Both the position numbers and the translations under genes were made by a program. A stretch of 54,476 bases of DNA from Rhodococcus koreensis (GTDB taxonomy: Bacteria > Actinomycetota > Actinomycetes > Mycobacteriales > Mycobacteriaceae): NCBI RefSeq assembly GCF_900105905.1, contig NZ_FNSV01000009.1:1-54476 (forward strand). The letters run 5' to 3'. Below are positions 8,783 through 16,355 of this stretch, in pieces. The notes beneath the pieces are model-generated. The model saw nothing but the letters and a program-made list of their open reading frames with translations. It was not told where the DNA came from and searched no databases. Numbering within the stretch: the first letter of the stretch is position 1; each line of letters begins with the position of its first letter.

Positions 8783-9601
8783 ATGTCTCCGCGTTACGAA
8801 TCAGCCGAAGTGGCGGCTGCGTTAGGGGTACCCACGGTGTCGTTCCTCGGCGCAGGGGTGTTCGGAGACACCTGGAAGGTTGGCGACCATGCAGTGAAGA
8901 TCATCTGCAAGGACGGATACCCACCTGAACGTATCGCCCGCGAGGTCAGCGGACTCTCCCGCGTCGACAGCCCCCATGTTGTGAAACTGGTGCAGGCCGG
9001 TGCTGTGTCCTTGGGCGGACAGCCTCGCCCCGCATTGACCTTCGAGTACATCCCGGGCGGTGACCTCCAACAGAAGCTGGACGCCCGGAGTCGGCCGACA
9101 AGCATGGAGGCCTTGGGTTTGCTTCAGGGGCTTCTTACTGGTCTGCGAGACCTCCATGGCGCCGACGGCACAGTCCACCGAGACATCAAGCCGCAGAACA
9201 TTGCCCTGCGCGATGGCAGGTGGGATCTTCCCGTGATCTTGGACCTCGGGCTGGCGAAGTCCACGACCGAGAAGACCGTCACGATCTACCCCGGGCATAT
9301 CGGGACCGCCCCATACATGGCACCTGAGCAGCTCGAAGCCCGCCGGGCCAGAAAGGCCGCAGACCTCTTCGCCGTCGGGGTGACCGTGCGGGCGGCGATC
9401 ACCGGCGAGCATCCGTTCTACGAAGCAGGCCAGCACTACACCTACGACGAGGCGCTCAAACAGATTGACCTCGGACCCACCCCGTTACCGGAAACCATTC
9501 CTTCAAATATTCACAACGTTCTCGACCTACTGGTACGCCCGGCCGAATTCGAACGCGGCAGCGCAACGAGCAACCTTCGCAGATTGGCGGCAGCTGAATG
9601 A
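8783..9601 (+). CDS. Hanks-type Ser/Thr protein kinase, soluble
   Basis: 272 residues, essentially a bare kinase domain without a membrane anchor or PASTA repeats. Visible motifs: glycine loop GAGVFG 23-28, the ATP-anchoring Lys in HAVKII (K39), HRDIKPQN 132-139 with catalytic D134, DLG 154-156 in place of DFG, and APE 180-182. It starts at ATG 8783 behind AAGGGG. Its stop overlaps the next gene's start by 4 bases (ATGA at 9598-9601), which implies translational coupling. The fixed pairing suggests the downstream protein is its substrate or effector. Kinases of this small soluble type are known in phage-defence islands. Confidence 0.9.
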   Translation: MSPRYESAEVAAALGVPTVSFLGAGVFGDTWKVGDHAVKIICKDGYPPERIAREVSGLSRVDSPHVVKLVQAGAVSLGGQPRPALTFEYIPGGDLQQKLDARSRPTSMEALGLLQGLLTGLRDLHGADGTVHRDIKPQNIALRDGRWDLPVILDLGLAKSTTEKTVTIYPGHIGTAPYMAPEQLEARRARKAADLFAVGVTVRAAITGEHPFYEAGQHYTYDEALKQIDLGPTPLPETIPSNIHNVLDLLVRPAEFERGSATSNLRRLAAAE

Positions 9602-10989
9602 CCGATCCATGGAACACCGACGACGCCGACTCGGCCGACTGGACCGACCTCGATGACGAAGTCTCAGACTATGTTTCGCCGGATATCGACGCGCACTTCA
9701 CGCAGGACGTCGGTCCGCGGGTCGTCGCCGAACTTCCCGGAGGGGACGGGTCTCTGGTGCTGAGCGGACCCGGCGCCGGAACGGCAGTCCTTCCCCGCAC
9801 GACTGACACTGGCACAGGTTCGCCGCAGACGGTGCCGGGGATAGCCACCCGGGACCAGGCTCTGCGCGGTACCCGGCCTCTGATGATCGTTCACTGTCCC
9901 CACCAGAATCGTGGCAGTATCCCCCGCCTGTTGGCCTCCGTCCTCGCCGCCACCAGCGGGGCAGTCAGCGTTGGGGCGAGCGTACGGCTGCCCGCTGGAT
10001 CAGCGACCGCTCACACTGACTGGCTGGACAGTTGCGCCGCCGCATCGGTTCGTCTCGCCGATCCCCTCTGCTATTTGCTCGACCCCACGATCGTCCGAGT
10101 ACCCGAGGTCTCCTCACTCGCCAAGCGGCGATCTCCTTATCTCGCCGGCGGGCCGTTGAACATCGGCGATGTGCTCGACGCCCAACGCACCGCGGGCGCG
10201 AATCTGCTGCTGTCGTCCGGTCGGGCGCTCGACCCCACCTCGGCGCAGAAGTCCCTCGACACTGCCTTCGAGGAGGCCGACGACGCCCTCTCTGCACTCG
10301 GCCCGGGTGAGCGACTGGCACTGAACCTGACGCTGCCCGCCCAATGGCTGAGCAACCGTTCGCTGCGTAACGTCCTCTTCGCACAACTCGTCGACCAGGA
10401 ACAATTCGATCTCTGGCACATTCGAGTCCAGTGGCCGGCGACCTTGCGGGCGCTCCACCAACCGCTGGATCACGATCTTCTCGACGGCTACAAGCGTCTC
10501 TCCCAACTGGCTTCCGACGAGGAACGGGCTCTACTGCTTCCCCAGAGCGGCTTGACAGGGTGGCTGCAGATTGGCTTCGGTGCGGCGGGATTCGGGGCCG
10601 GCCCGTTCGGATCAGGTCATGCTTTCAAGGAAGACAGCCAAGGCGGCGGTGGTGGCAACCCACCGATCCCCCGCTACTTCGAGCCGACACTGCTGCACCC
10701 GGTTGAGCGCAATGTGCACGACGTGCTCAGCGCCCGACCCGGATACGTCACGTGCGACTGCCCGTACTGCCCCGCCCTACTGTCCGGTGGCGAGTGGGAC
10801 CACGGGTTGGCTCGCCTTCACCACCTGCACTGGATGGGCCGTCTCGCCGGTGTCGCCACCGCAACCGGACGATCGCAAGCGGCCGCGGTACGGCGCACGG
10901 TTCGAGATGCGATGGGCGCGGCCGCTGATCAGCCGTTGGTCGGTATCAGTGTGCCCCAACACCTATCAGTCTGGGATCGGCTCCTGTAG
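9598..10989 (+). CDS. TGT-like (tRNA-guanine transglycosylase fold) protein
   Basis: 463 residues. An acidic N-terminal 40 residues precedes a globular domain. Near the C-terminus CDCPYC (C386, C388, C391) followed by LARLHHLHWMGRL (405-416) resembles the TGT zinc site, in E. coli TGT CDCYTC followed by RAYLHHLDRCNEIL. The middle has alternating strands and helices suiting a TIM barrel (GANLLLSSGR 200-209; GWLQIGFGAAGFGAGPFGSG 321-340). The distal zinc His of TGT (26 residues after the last Cys) is not obvious. It could be a DpdA-like nucleic-acid base-exchange enzyme or a repurposed fold. Coupled to the kinase by a 4-base overlap; its last 44 bases overlap a minus-strand gene. Confidence 0.6.
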   Translation: MTDPWNTDDADSADWTDLDDEVSDYVSPDIDAHFTQDVGPRVVAELPGGDGSLVLSGPGAGTAVLPRTTDTGTGSPQTVPGIATRDQALRGTRPLMIVHCPHQNRGSIPRLLASVLAATSGAVSVGASVRLPAGSATAHTDWLDSCAAASVRLADPLCYLLDPTIVRVPEVSSLAKRRSPYLAGGPLNIGDVLDAQRTAGANLLLSSGRALDPTSAQKSLDTAFEEADDALSALGPGERLALNLTLPAQWLSNRSLRNVLFAQLVDQEQFDLWHIRVQWPATLRALHQPLDHDLLDGYKRLSQLASDEERALLLPQSGLTGWLQIGFGAAGFGAGPFGSGHAFKEDSQGGGGGNPPIPRYFEPTLLHPVERNVHDVLSARPGYVTCDCPYCPALLSGGEWDHGLARLHHLHWMGRLAGVATATGRSQAAAVRRTVRDAMGAAADQPLVGISVPQHLSVWDRLL

Positions 10990-11734
10990 TAGCGACGAGG
11001 GTTTGCCCGAACACACGCGGCAGTTCTCCCGAGACACGGCCTGCCTGATGGAGCGCGGCTGCGCGCTCGACGAGGAGTTCTCGGTGGACCGGCCGCGTGT
11101 GGGGGGCAGCCGGTCTGATCATCGGGGACACCGTGCCATCGATCGCCACCGCAGCGAGTCCGACACCATACGTCGTGAACCATTGGTGATTGTTCGCCGC
11201 GGTGCGCACGCTCGACGCGTCCATGGCCACCCATGCCGCATCCGCGACCGAAGTGTGCCTGGAAGCCTGGGCAATGGCTCCTCGCCAGTCGCGTAGCTTA
11301 GCCTCGATCGTCACGACCTTCCGGGCAAGCGAACGGAACCGGTACGTCGGCCGCCAGTCCTTGCCATCCGTCTCCAGGTGGCCTCCATCGACCAGCCGCG
11401 GAAGGACGGATCTCTTTAGGTGTATGGCGGTCACACCGGCGGCCGATGCCAGGCTGTCAGTGGTCCATGAAGTGGTGATCGGATGTCGCGCGTGCGCGGT
11501 CGCGGCTAGCACGCGCACGTCGACCAACTCGGTCAAAGGATGTCTGCCGCCGCGGTCACCGAGCGCCTTCTTGTCGAACTGCACAAGGACGATGTCCGGG
11601 ACTCCCGCGGTACACGGAACCTCGAACAAGGCCGTGCAGCCCTTGCTGAAGACCGCTTTGGCTCGGGCCAATGGCATGAGCATGTCGGCCTCCGCCCGGA
11701 ACCGGGCCGGTCGCTCCGTCGCCAACACAGTCAT
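10946..11734 (-). CDS. PD-(D/E)XK nuclease-like protein with winged helix
   Basis: 262 residues from ATG 11734; a GTG three codons upstream is also possible. The nuclease signature is split: GVPDIVLVQF gives PD at 46-47, and VVTIEAKLRDW gives E144-x-K146, followed by a QASRH helix (Q157 region) as in many restriction-endonuclease-fold enzymes. Residues about 85-130 (WTTDSLASAAG, IHLKRSVLPRLVDGGHLE) look like an inserted winged helix. It lies convergent to the TGT-like gene with a 44-base overlap. It could be a DNA-end or transposon-type nuclease or a defence nuclease. No methyltransferase is nearby, so classical restriction-modification is unlikely. Confidence 0.65.
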   Translation of the reverse strand: MTVLATERPARFRAEADMLMPLARAKAVFSKGCTALFEVPCTAGVPDIVLVQFDKKALGDRGGRHPLTELVDVRVLAATAHARHPITTSWTTDSLASAAGVTAIHLKRSVLPRLVDGGHLETDGKDWRPTYRFRSLARKVVTIEAKLRDWRGAIAQASRHTSVADAAWVAMDASSVRTAANNHQWFTTYGVGLAAVAIDGTVSPMIRPAAPHTRPVHRELLVERAAALHQAGRVSGELPRVFGQTLVATTGADPRLIGVGAH

Positions 11735-11817
11735 GCGATCCACCCTAGCCGCAACGATTTCGCGGTGGTCGGAGAGATGCAAAAGTCGATCCCGGCATGG
11801 GGATGGGCGCGTAGACG

Positions 11818-11855
11818 GGGTGACGACGGCGGCGGGGAGGCCGCCGTCGTCACCC
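11818..11855. terminator. Perfect 16-bp hairpin after the HTH gene
   Basis: The arms GGGTGACGACGGCGGC (11818-11833) and their exact complement (11840-11855) enclose a 6-base loop. It lies just downstream of the stop at 11871 on the minus strand and upstream of the nuclease-like gene. No U-tract follows, as is common for terminators in high-GC actinobacteria. It would separate expression of the two minus-strand genes. Confidence 0.8.
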
Positions 11856-11870
11856 AAGGATTCGTTCCGC

Positions 11871-13235
11871 TCAGATGTACATCCGGGCGGCTCGCAGTAC
11901 ACGCTCGGCCTCGGGGTCCATGTTGTCCGCGGGCCGGCTGCTGCCGACTGTGCCGAGGCTGAAGAGTTGGTTGATGATCTTTTGAGCCAGTTTCGCGCTG
12001 CGACCCCACTGCGCACGGTTTCTGACCTCGACGTCGGCCGGTGGCCCGTCGAGCTCATCTTGCTTGTCCCACGGGAGGTCCACATCCAGAATCATCATGC
12101 GATTGCTGTCCAACGATTCGACTGCGTCGGTCAGCTCGTTTCGCCACTTCTCCCACGTCGTCGCCGGGAAACGCGGCTCTCCAGTGTCGTAGCGCACCGA
12201 CATCCGCTCCTGGCGTGCAATGATCCGGTCGCTTTCACGGAGTAGAACGATGAACGGCAGTTGGTCGCGGAACTCGCTCGCTGCCAGCTCGACCAGTGAG
12301 TGCCGTTCCGGGAATTCGCCGGTCACCTCGCGGCCGGCGTGGTGGATGAAGGTGTGATCTGGTGGGGACAGAAGGTATCTGTTCAGTCCGTCATTGCGCA
12401 CCTTGTTCATCGACTCGATGAACAGGTCGCGGTCGCCGTCCTTCACAGGAGTCGCGACTCGGCCGATCGAGGAGGTGTTCTGGACGCCCCAGCCCAGCGC
12501 GCGGGCGGCGACGGCCGTGACATTCTCACGCCAAGCGGTTTGCGTCAGCGCGACGACCGCGACCGACTTCACTCCGAGTCGCGGGAGCGGCACCGCTGAT
12601 TGGGCTGGTGGCCGGTCAGCAGTGAAGCCGGGAATAGAGAGGTAAACGACCTGACTGTCGTCGACAGGGATAGGCGGCTTCGGACGCGGACGGACATGAT
12701 CGGCGAGAAACACTGCACGGTCTCGGATGATCTCCCCGAACTCGAGAAGAAGGGCCGATCGGACGGTCTCTCCAGGTGGAATCAGGTCCGGTCGGACAGG
12801 AGTGACCGCGAGCCTGGTTCCGGTCAGAACCTCGGCGTCAGCGCTCGGGCCCGACCGGTTCGGAAGAATCCCGACCGCCCATCGTCCGGACGCGGTGATG
12901 TCCGCGGCCAACCCCAAGTGATCAACGGCTCCGGAACGGCGGACCTTCAGCTCATCCTCGAGTTGCACGACCTGCATTTTTAGGTTCTTCCATTCGGTGA
13001 CGGTGGAATGTGCGTCCGGCAAATCAGGAAGAAGCGCCCTGAGCAGGGCGTCCGGGTCGATCTTCAACGCCTCAACGAAGTGCGCTATCTCGTTGACCGG
13101 AAGCCCACCGGACTTCAGCCGGCGCTTGACGGTCTCGTAGTCATATCGACCGCCGAGCCGCTCTGCGAGCTGACGAGAACTCAACTGGAGCTCCTTCAAC
13201 TTCTCGTTATAGAGAGTCCTCAGATCGTTTTCCAT
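11871..13235 (-). CDS. HTH-containing sensor-like protein, unknown C-terminus
   Basis: 454 residues. The N-terminal 60 residues form an XRE-type HTH (YNEKLKELQLSSRQLAERLG, then YETVKRRLKSGGLPVNEIA). A helical linker with VVQLEDELKVRR follows, then about 340 residues of alpha/beta character not assigned to a family (VVYLSIPGFTADRPP; VAVVALTQTAWRENVTAVAA). It ends close to a 38-base perfect hairpin. It is divergent from the six-gene small-protein cassette at 13465 with 229 bases between, so it is probably its regulator. The large C-terminal domain could sense a ligand or a phage component. Confidence 0.65.
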   Translation of the reverse strand: MENDLRTLYNEKLKELQLSSRQLAERLGGRYDYETVKRRLKSGGLPVNEIAHFVEALKIDPDALLRALLPDLPDAHSTVTEWKNLKMQVVQLEDELKVRRSGAVDHLGLAADITASGRWAVGILPNRSGPSADAEVLTGTRLAVTPVRPDLIPPGETVRSALLLEFGEIIRDRAVFLADHVRPRPKPPIPVDDSQVVYLSIPGFTADRPPAQSAVPLPRLGVKSVAVVALTQTAWRENVTAVAARALGWGVQNTSSIGRVATPVKDGDRDLFIESMNKVRNDGLNRYLLSPPDHTFIHHAGREVTGEFPERHSLVELAASEFRDQLPFIVLLRESDRIIARQERMSVRYDTGEPRFPATTWEKWRNELTDAVESLDSNRMMILDVDLPWDKQDELDGPPADVEVRNRAQWGRSAKLAQKIINQLFSLGTVGSSRPADNMDPEAERVLRAARMYI

Positions 13236-13464
13236 TACCCCCTCATCTCTCCCGACCCCAACACACTGACACCACCAGCGGCCCGCGGCAAGATTAAGAA
13301 CTGTCGCGCAGAAGACAACTTTTTACTGCCTGGGCGCGACAACATATTCCGGTCATGCCGCGACATTCATTGTCCTATTCGCGCACTTGAGTACTCCGTA
13401 ACGTTTCTCTCACAGAGGGATACGGCAACAAGCCAGCCCCCCGAACCGAGGGAATGGTGACCAG
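13236..13464. promoter_or_regulatory. Divergent regulatory region with CGCGACA repeats
   Basis: TGTCGCG at 13302-13308 is the inverse of CGCGACA at 13335-13341 and 13359-13365, and GACA-TTCAT-TGTC (13362-13374) is a perfect short palindrome overlapping the last. The repeats are spaced between the HTH gene start (13235) and the first small gene (13465), as expected for binding of a dimeric or oligomeric HTH regulator. Confidence 0.5.
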
Positions 13465-13677
13465 ATGGGATGGAAGGACAAAGCGAAGGCCGCCGGCACC
13501 GCAGCTGGGATCGTGGTGAACATGGCCACCGCTCCGGTGCAGAACACCGGCAACATCGCCGACTCGAAACGTGAGGGCAAGGCGATGATGCGCGACCGCG
13601 CCAACAATGACGCGTCGAGGATGCGTGGGGAGACCCGCGCGAAGGGCGTCCGTAACGGCGGGAGCGGCAACAAGTAA
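13465..13677 (+). CDS. Small basic protein, first gene of small-gene cassette
   Basis: 70 residues, start ATG 13465. Ala/Lys-rich N-terminal helix with a mildly hydrophobic stretch (AAGTAAGIVVNMATAPVQNT), then a strongly basic, Arg/Asn/Gly-rich tail (MMRDRANNDASRMRGETRAK). The charge pattern suggests nucleic-acid or membrane-surface binding. No family recognised. A 36-base hairpin begins 16 bases after its stop, so it may be transcribed in excess of the downstream genes. Confidence 0.7.
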   Translation: MGWKDKAKAAGTAAGIVVNMATAPVQNTGNIADSKREGKAMMRDRANNDASRMRGETRAKGVRNGGSGNK

Positions 13678-13693
13678 CCAGGCGAGCAGAGAC

Positions 13694-13729
13694 CGGTGTT
13701 CGGGTCGAGGCTCCTCGCCCCGAACACCG
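13694..13729. terminator. Hairpin between cassette genes 1 and 2
   Basis: Arms CGGTGTTCGGG (13694-13704) and CCCGAACACCG (13719-13729) are exact complements over 11 bp, with an inner CGAG/CTCG stem. It lies between stop 13677 and the next start 13756. It may be an attenuator, partial terminator or RNA-processing/stability element setting the ratio of the first protein to the rest. Confidence 0.75.
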
Positions 13730-13755
13730 ATCTCTCCAGCGGAAGGACGCACACG

Positions 13756-14016
13756 ATGAGCAGTAACCGCAAGATCTCCGCAATCACGGGCCTGGTTCAC
13801 GCGCAGTCCCGCCAGCTCGAAGCGGAAACCGGAAAGGCGCGGATCGAACTCGACACTCGCCGATTCGATGATGCAGTTGCTCAACGAGATCGGTACCTGC
13901 CGATCATCGAGCAGGTGCGTGAGCGACACGCCGCGCGGGTCTTCGACTATCAGCGAGTCTTGCAGGCCGAGAAGCAGTTCACGTTCGAGTCCCGACCGAG
14001 AGGAACAGGCACATGA
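13756..14016 (+). CDS. Small helical protein, cassette gene 2
   Basis: 86 residues from ATG 13756, preceded by GGAAGG. Nearly all helical and charged (RQLEAETGKARIELDTRRFD, then VRERHAARVFDYQRVLQAEK), consistent with a coiled coil. No family recognised. Its stop overlaps the next start (ATGA, 14013-14016), so translation is coupled to gene 3. Confidence 0.75.
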   Translation: MSSNRKISAITGLVHAQSRQLEAETGKARIELDTRRFDDAVAQRDRYLPIIEQVRERHAARVFDYQRVLQAEKQFTFESRPRGTGT

Positions 14017-14396
14017 GCAGACCGAATCTCCCTGAGCGGGCGTCCTCGACGAGCCCGGCGGGGTACGACCGACCTCGTCCTGCCCTGCCGTTCACCGCGG
14101 CAGGACGGCTGGAGCGGGCGACGACGCACCGGGCGAACGAGATCGCAGCAAACACATTTCTCGATGCGCAGAAGGCGGAGGGTCGAGCGGTCGTCGGAGT
14201 CGTCAAGGTCCGCGGCGCGTTCGCGGTGGAGAAGGAGGGACTACTCGGTGCCGCCCACCTCGCCGAGGAAGTGTCGAATGTGCTCGCACAGAGTGGCCCC
14301 CTCGCCGATCAGCTGGTTGCCGAGCTGTTTCCGGGAAGCAGCGCGAGGATCCAGCGGGTGATGAACTCGGCGAGCGAGGCCATCGAACGCGCCTAG
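14013..14396 (+). CDS. Hypothetical protein, cassette gene 3
   Basis: 127 residues. A disordered Pro/Arg-rich N-terminus (1-30) is followed by helices (TTHRANEIAANTFLDAQKAE, HLAEEVSNVLAQSGPLADQL, RIQRVMNSASEAIERA). The start overlaps the stop of gene 2 by 4 bases. A 46-base hairpin starts 3 bases after its stop. No family recognised. Confidence 0.75.
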   Translation: MSRPNLPERASSTSPAGYDRPRPALPFTAAGRLERATTHRANEIAANTFLDAQKAEGRAVVGVVKVRGAFAVEKEGLLGAAHLAEEVSNVLAQSGPLADQLVAELFPGSSARIQRVMNSASEAIERA

Positions 14397-14398
14397 AT

Positions 14399-14444
14399 GG
14401 CGAGGCGGTGTGCCGCACCCTTCGTGAGGCACACCGTCCTCGCC
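14399..14444. terminator. Hairpin between cassette genes 3 and 4
   Basis: GGCGAGGCGGTGTGCC (14399-14414) pairs with GGCACACCGTCCTCGCC (14428-14444) over 16 bp with one bulged base. It follows stop 14396 directly. With the hairpin at 13694 it divides the six-gene cassette into three segments, a layout suited to stepwise attenuation. Confidence 0.8.
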
Positions 14445-14482
14445 TGACGGGCGGACTCATCCGAAACAGAAGGAGAAACCTG

Positions 14483-14746
14483 ATGGGTGGAGACCTGGAG
14501 AGGCGCCGCCAGAACTCGGCGGACCGACGCACCAACCGCGATATCGCGCGGGTCGAGGCCGAAGTGGCCCGGGCCGTTCAGCAGGTGCGAACGCAGATCG
14601 CGAAGGAACACGCGGCCCTGGGAGCGATCGGCAGTTGCGTGCGCGCCGTCGAGGCTCTGCCCCCGTCGATTCCCCGGGCACAGCGCCGGATGGCCGAGAG
14701 AGTCGCGATCCGCACCAGTCGCCTGATCGGAAGGCTCGTCCAATGA
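14483..14746 (+). CDS. Small basic coiled-coil protein, cassette gene 4
   Basis: 87 residues from ATG 14483 behind AGAAGGAGA. Highly charged helix (DIARVEAEVARAVQQVRTQI, AKEHAALGAIGSCVRAVEAL) with a basic C-terminus (MAERVAIRTSRLIGRLVQ). Similar in character to gene 2. Its stop overlaps gene 5 by 4 bases. Unknown function. Confidence 0.75.
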   Translation: MGGDLERRRQNSADRRTNRDIARVEAEVARAVQQVRTQIAKEHAALGAIGSCVRAVEALPPSIPRAQRRMAERVAIRTSRLIGRLVQ

Positions 14747-15186
14747 CCCACAACGACACACCCGGACGTGATTCGCGCTGCGCCTATACGAGCCGATGGA
14801 TCCAACCGGCTTCGCCTCGAGATCCCGAGGACTTGGCTCGCCAGATGCGCGATCTGCACGAATCGATGAACCACTTGACCGCGACAGCCTCACCCCTCGG
14901 ACAACAGATGATCGACGAGTTCCGCGCCGGCACGTATGGCCGCCTTGCTCCGATGGTCGCCGCACTCGACCCCAGCTTTACCCCGACGGAGGGGCATATC
15001 CGCGACGATGGCCTCCAGGCCGACATTCCCGATCTGCGAGTTCCCCGGGACGTAGAGGGCAAGGTCATCGAGTCAGACGGTTCCAGCGGGACACCCGACT
15101 CGGACGAGCCCAACAACGTGCGGCTGGTGATACAGCGAATCTTCCGCCGGACCCCCAGACACCGCAATAGACGGCGCGCACCATGA
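14743..15186 (+). CDS. Hypothetical protein, cassette gene 5
   Basis: 147 residues from ATG 14743, overlapping gene 4 by 4 bases. Central helices (DPEDLARQMRDLHESMNHLT, SPLGQQMIDEFRAGTYGRLA) are followed by an acidic linker and a basic tail (VIQRIFRRTPRHRNRRRAP). It overlaps gene 6 by 4 bases at its stop. No family recognised. A soluble protein that may bind nucleic acid or the membrane protein encoded next. Confidence 0.75.
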   Translation: MTHNDTPGRDSRCAYTSRWIQPASPRDPEDLARQMRDLHESMNHLTATASPLGQQMIDEFRAGTYGRLAPMVAALDPSFTPTEGHIRDDGLQADIPDLRVPRDVEGKVIESDGSSGTPDSDEPNNVRLVIQRIFRRTPRHRNRRRAP

Positions 15187-15923
15187 TCGCCCCGCTCGTC
15201 ATCTGGATCGTGGGCCTGATCGGCACCGGCCTGATAGCGGTCATCGGACTCATGTGGCGGTGGCGCTACGTCCTCGGCGGCGCCGGGATCGTTGGTGTCG
15301 TACTGATCGTCACGACGTTCATGCTTCCCGCTCTCGACCGAGACCGTCAGGTGGCCGCGGCTCCCGTGCGCCCGCATCTGCAACCGCTCGCGTGGGGTCA
15401 ACTCGACGTTCAGCACAGAGACGACGACACCGGACAGATCAGTCCCGGCCACATCGTGTATGCCACTGTGCAGGTCACTGCCGGGGACGAGGCGATCTCC
15501 CTGCCCTCGATCACCGCTTCGAATCCCGAATACGTGGTGTGGCTGACGGTCTCCAACATCGGGCGTCATTCGGATAGGTTGCGCGTGGCCAGCGACGCTG
15601 ATGGATCCCCGATCGCCTTGGTTCCCTCGCACGATGACGAACTTGTCACCGAATTCGGCCACCCCGCGCTCCCGATTCCCGGAGCGTCCTGCGCCGCCCT
15701 CGCGCCACGGCGCACGTGTGAAGTGACATTAGTGTGGTGGTTCTACGCCCACGGCCCCGTCGCTCCCCTACTCGGACTCACCCTGGCACCGACAGACAGC
15801 GATCCCACTGCCACGGACGACCGGACCGATGTCGCGTACGCGCCTTGGCCCAAGCTTCCGCCCGACCCCGAATGCCGCGGTGAAATGGCACAATTCTGCG
15901 GCGTCGTGGACGCACAGCGATGA
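15183..15923 (+). CDS. Membrane-anchored protein, cassette gene 6
   Basis: 246 residues. Two hydrophobic helices at about 4-24 (LVIWIVGLIGTGLIAVIGLM) and 30-50 (VLGGAGIVGVVLIVTTFML), then an extracytoplasmic beta-rich domain (about 60-230) with several Cys (SCAALAPRRTCEVTLVWWFY; CRGEMAQFCG) that could form disulfides outside the cell. The outside domain reads like an immunoglobulin-like sandwich, but no family is recognised. Coupled by 4-base overlap to gene 5, it is the only clear membrane component of the cassette. Confidence 0.75.
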   Translation: MIAPLVIWIVGLIGTGLIAVIGLMWRWRYVLGGAGIVGVVLIVTTFMLPALDRDRQVAAAPVRPHLQPLAWGQLDVQHRDDDTGQISPGHIVYATVQVTAGDEAISLPSITASNPEYVVWLTVSNIGRHSDRLRVASDADGSPIALVPSHDDELVTEFGHPALPIPGASCAALAPRRTCEVTLVWWFYAHGPVAPLLGLTLAPTDSDPTATDDRTDVAYAPWPKLPPDPECRGEMAQFCGVVDAQR

Positions 15924-16159
15924 GTGCAATTTCGCCTCGCATCTTGGATTTACGTAGCAGGGCGCTCTGAAGCCTCAAGCGAGGAACCGCGACGAGTGGG
16001 GCCAGTTTGGAGGGACTTCCAAGTGCTTTCGCGTCCGCGGTGATCAGTACCACCGCCGCCCGACTCCTACGACATCGCCACCAAGAAGGTCCCAAAGAAA
16101 GAGATCCACACGCCCTGACTCCGCTCGCGGGCAGCCGCGGGATGCTCCGCAAGGCACGA
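15924..16159. other. Stretch without a gene, degraded ABC-transporter locus
   Basis: Downstream remnant of the locus transcribed from the right. A minus-strand piece around 16060-16120 reads SQGVWISFFGTFLVAMS and then stops, like the first membrane helix of a permease, but frame and reading are broken. No other feature seen. Confidence 0.35.
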
Positions 16160-16332
16160 TCACCAACGGGGCCGACTCTCCTCGATGTCTGCAGTGTTGG
16201 ACATGTGCATCTCCCCTGGTTCGTTTCACGGATTGTTGTGACCAGCTCGCGGGTGAGGTCGACGCCGCGGACCTACACGCCGGTGGAACCGGACAGCGCG
16301 ATCACAGCGAGTCGAGAAGCGGCCTGCGTCAT
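16160..16332 (-). pseudogene. N-terminal stubs of an FMN reductase and a following gene
   Basis: From ATG 16332, behind GAAGGAG, a 19-codon frame reads MTQAASRLAVIALSGSTGV and stops at 16273. This matches the first strand and phosphate loop of SsuE/MsuE-type NADPH:FMN reductases (VxxxSGSxxxPSRT) cut off before the flavin loop. A second stub from ATG 16204 behind GGGGAG encodes MSNTADIEESRPRW and stops. Such genes normally accompany a sulfonate uptake operon, as here. Confidence 0.6.
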
Positions 16333-16355
16333 GTGAACTCCTTCGATGGGAACTG

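Noticed and set aside
8783..9601. PknB-type cell-wall kinase
   Set aside because: No transmembrane helix or PASTA domain, and the coupled gene is not a cell-wall gene.
10946..11734. Type II restriction enzyme
   Set aside because: The fold fits a PD-(D/E)XK nuclease, but no methyltransferase or specificity gene is nearby, so a restriction-modification call is not supported.
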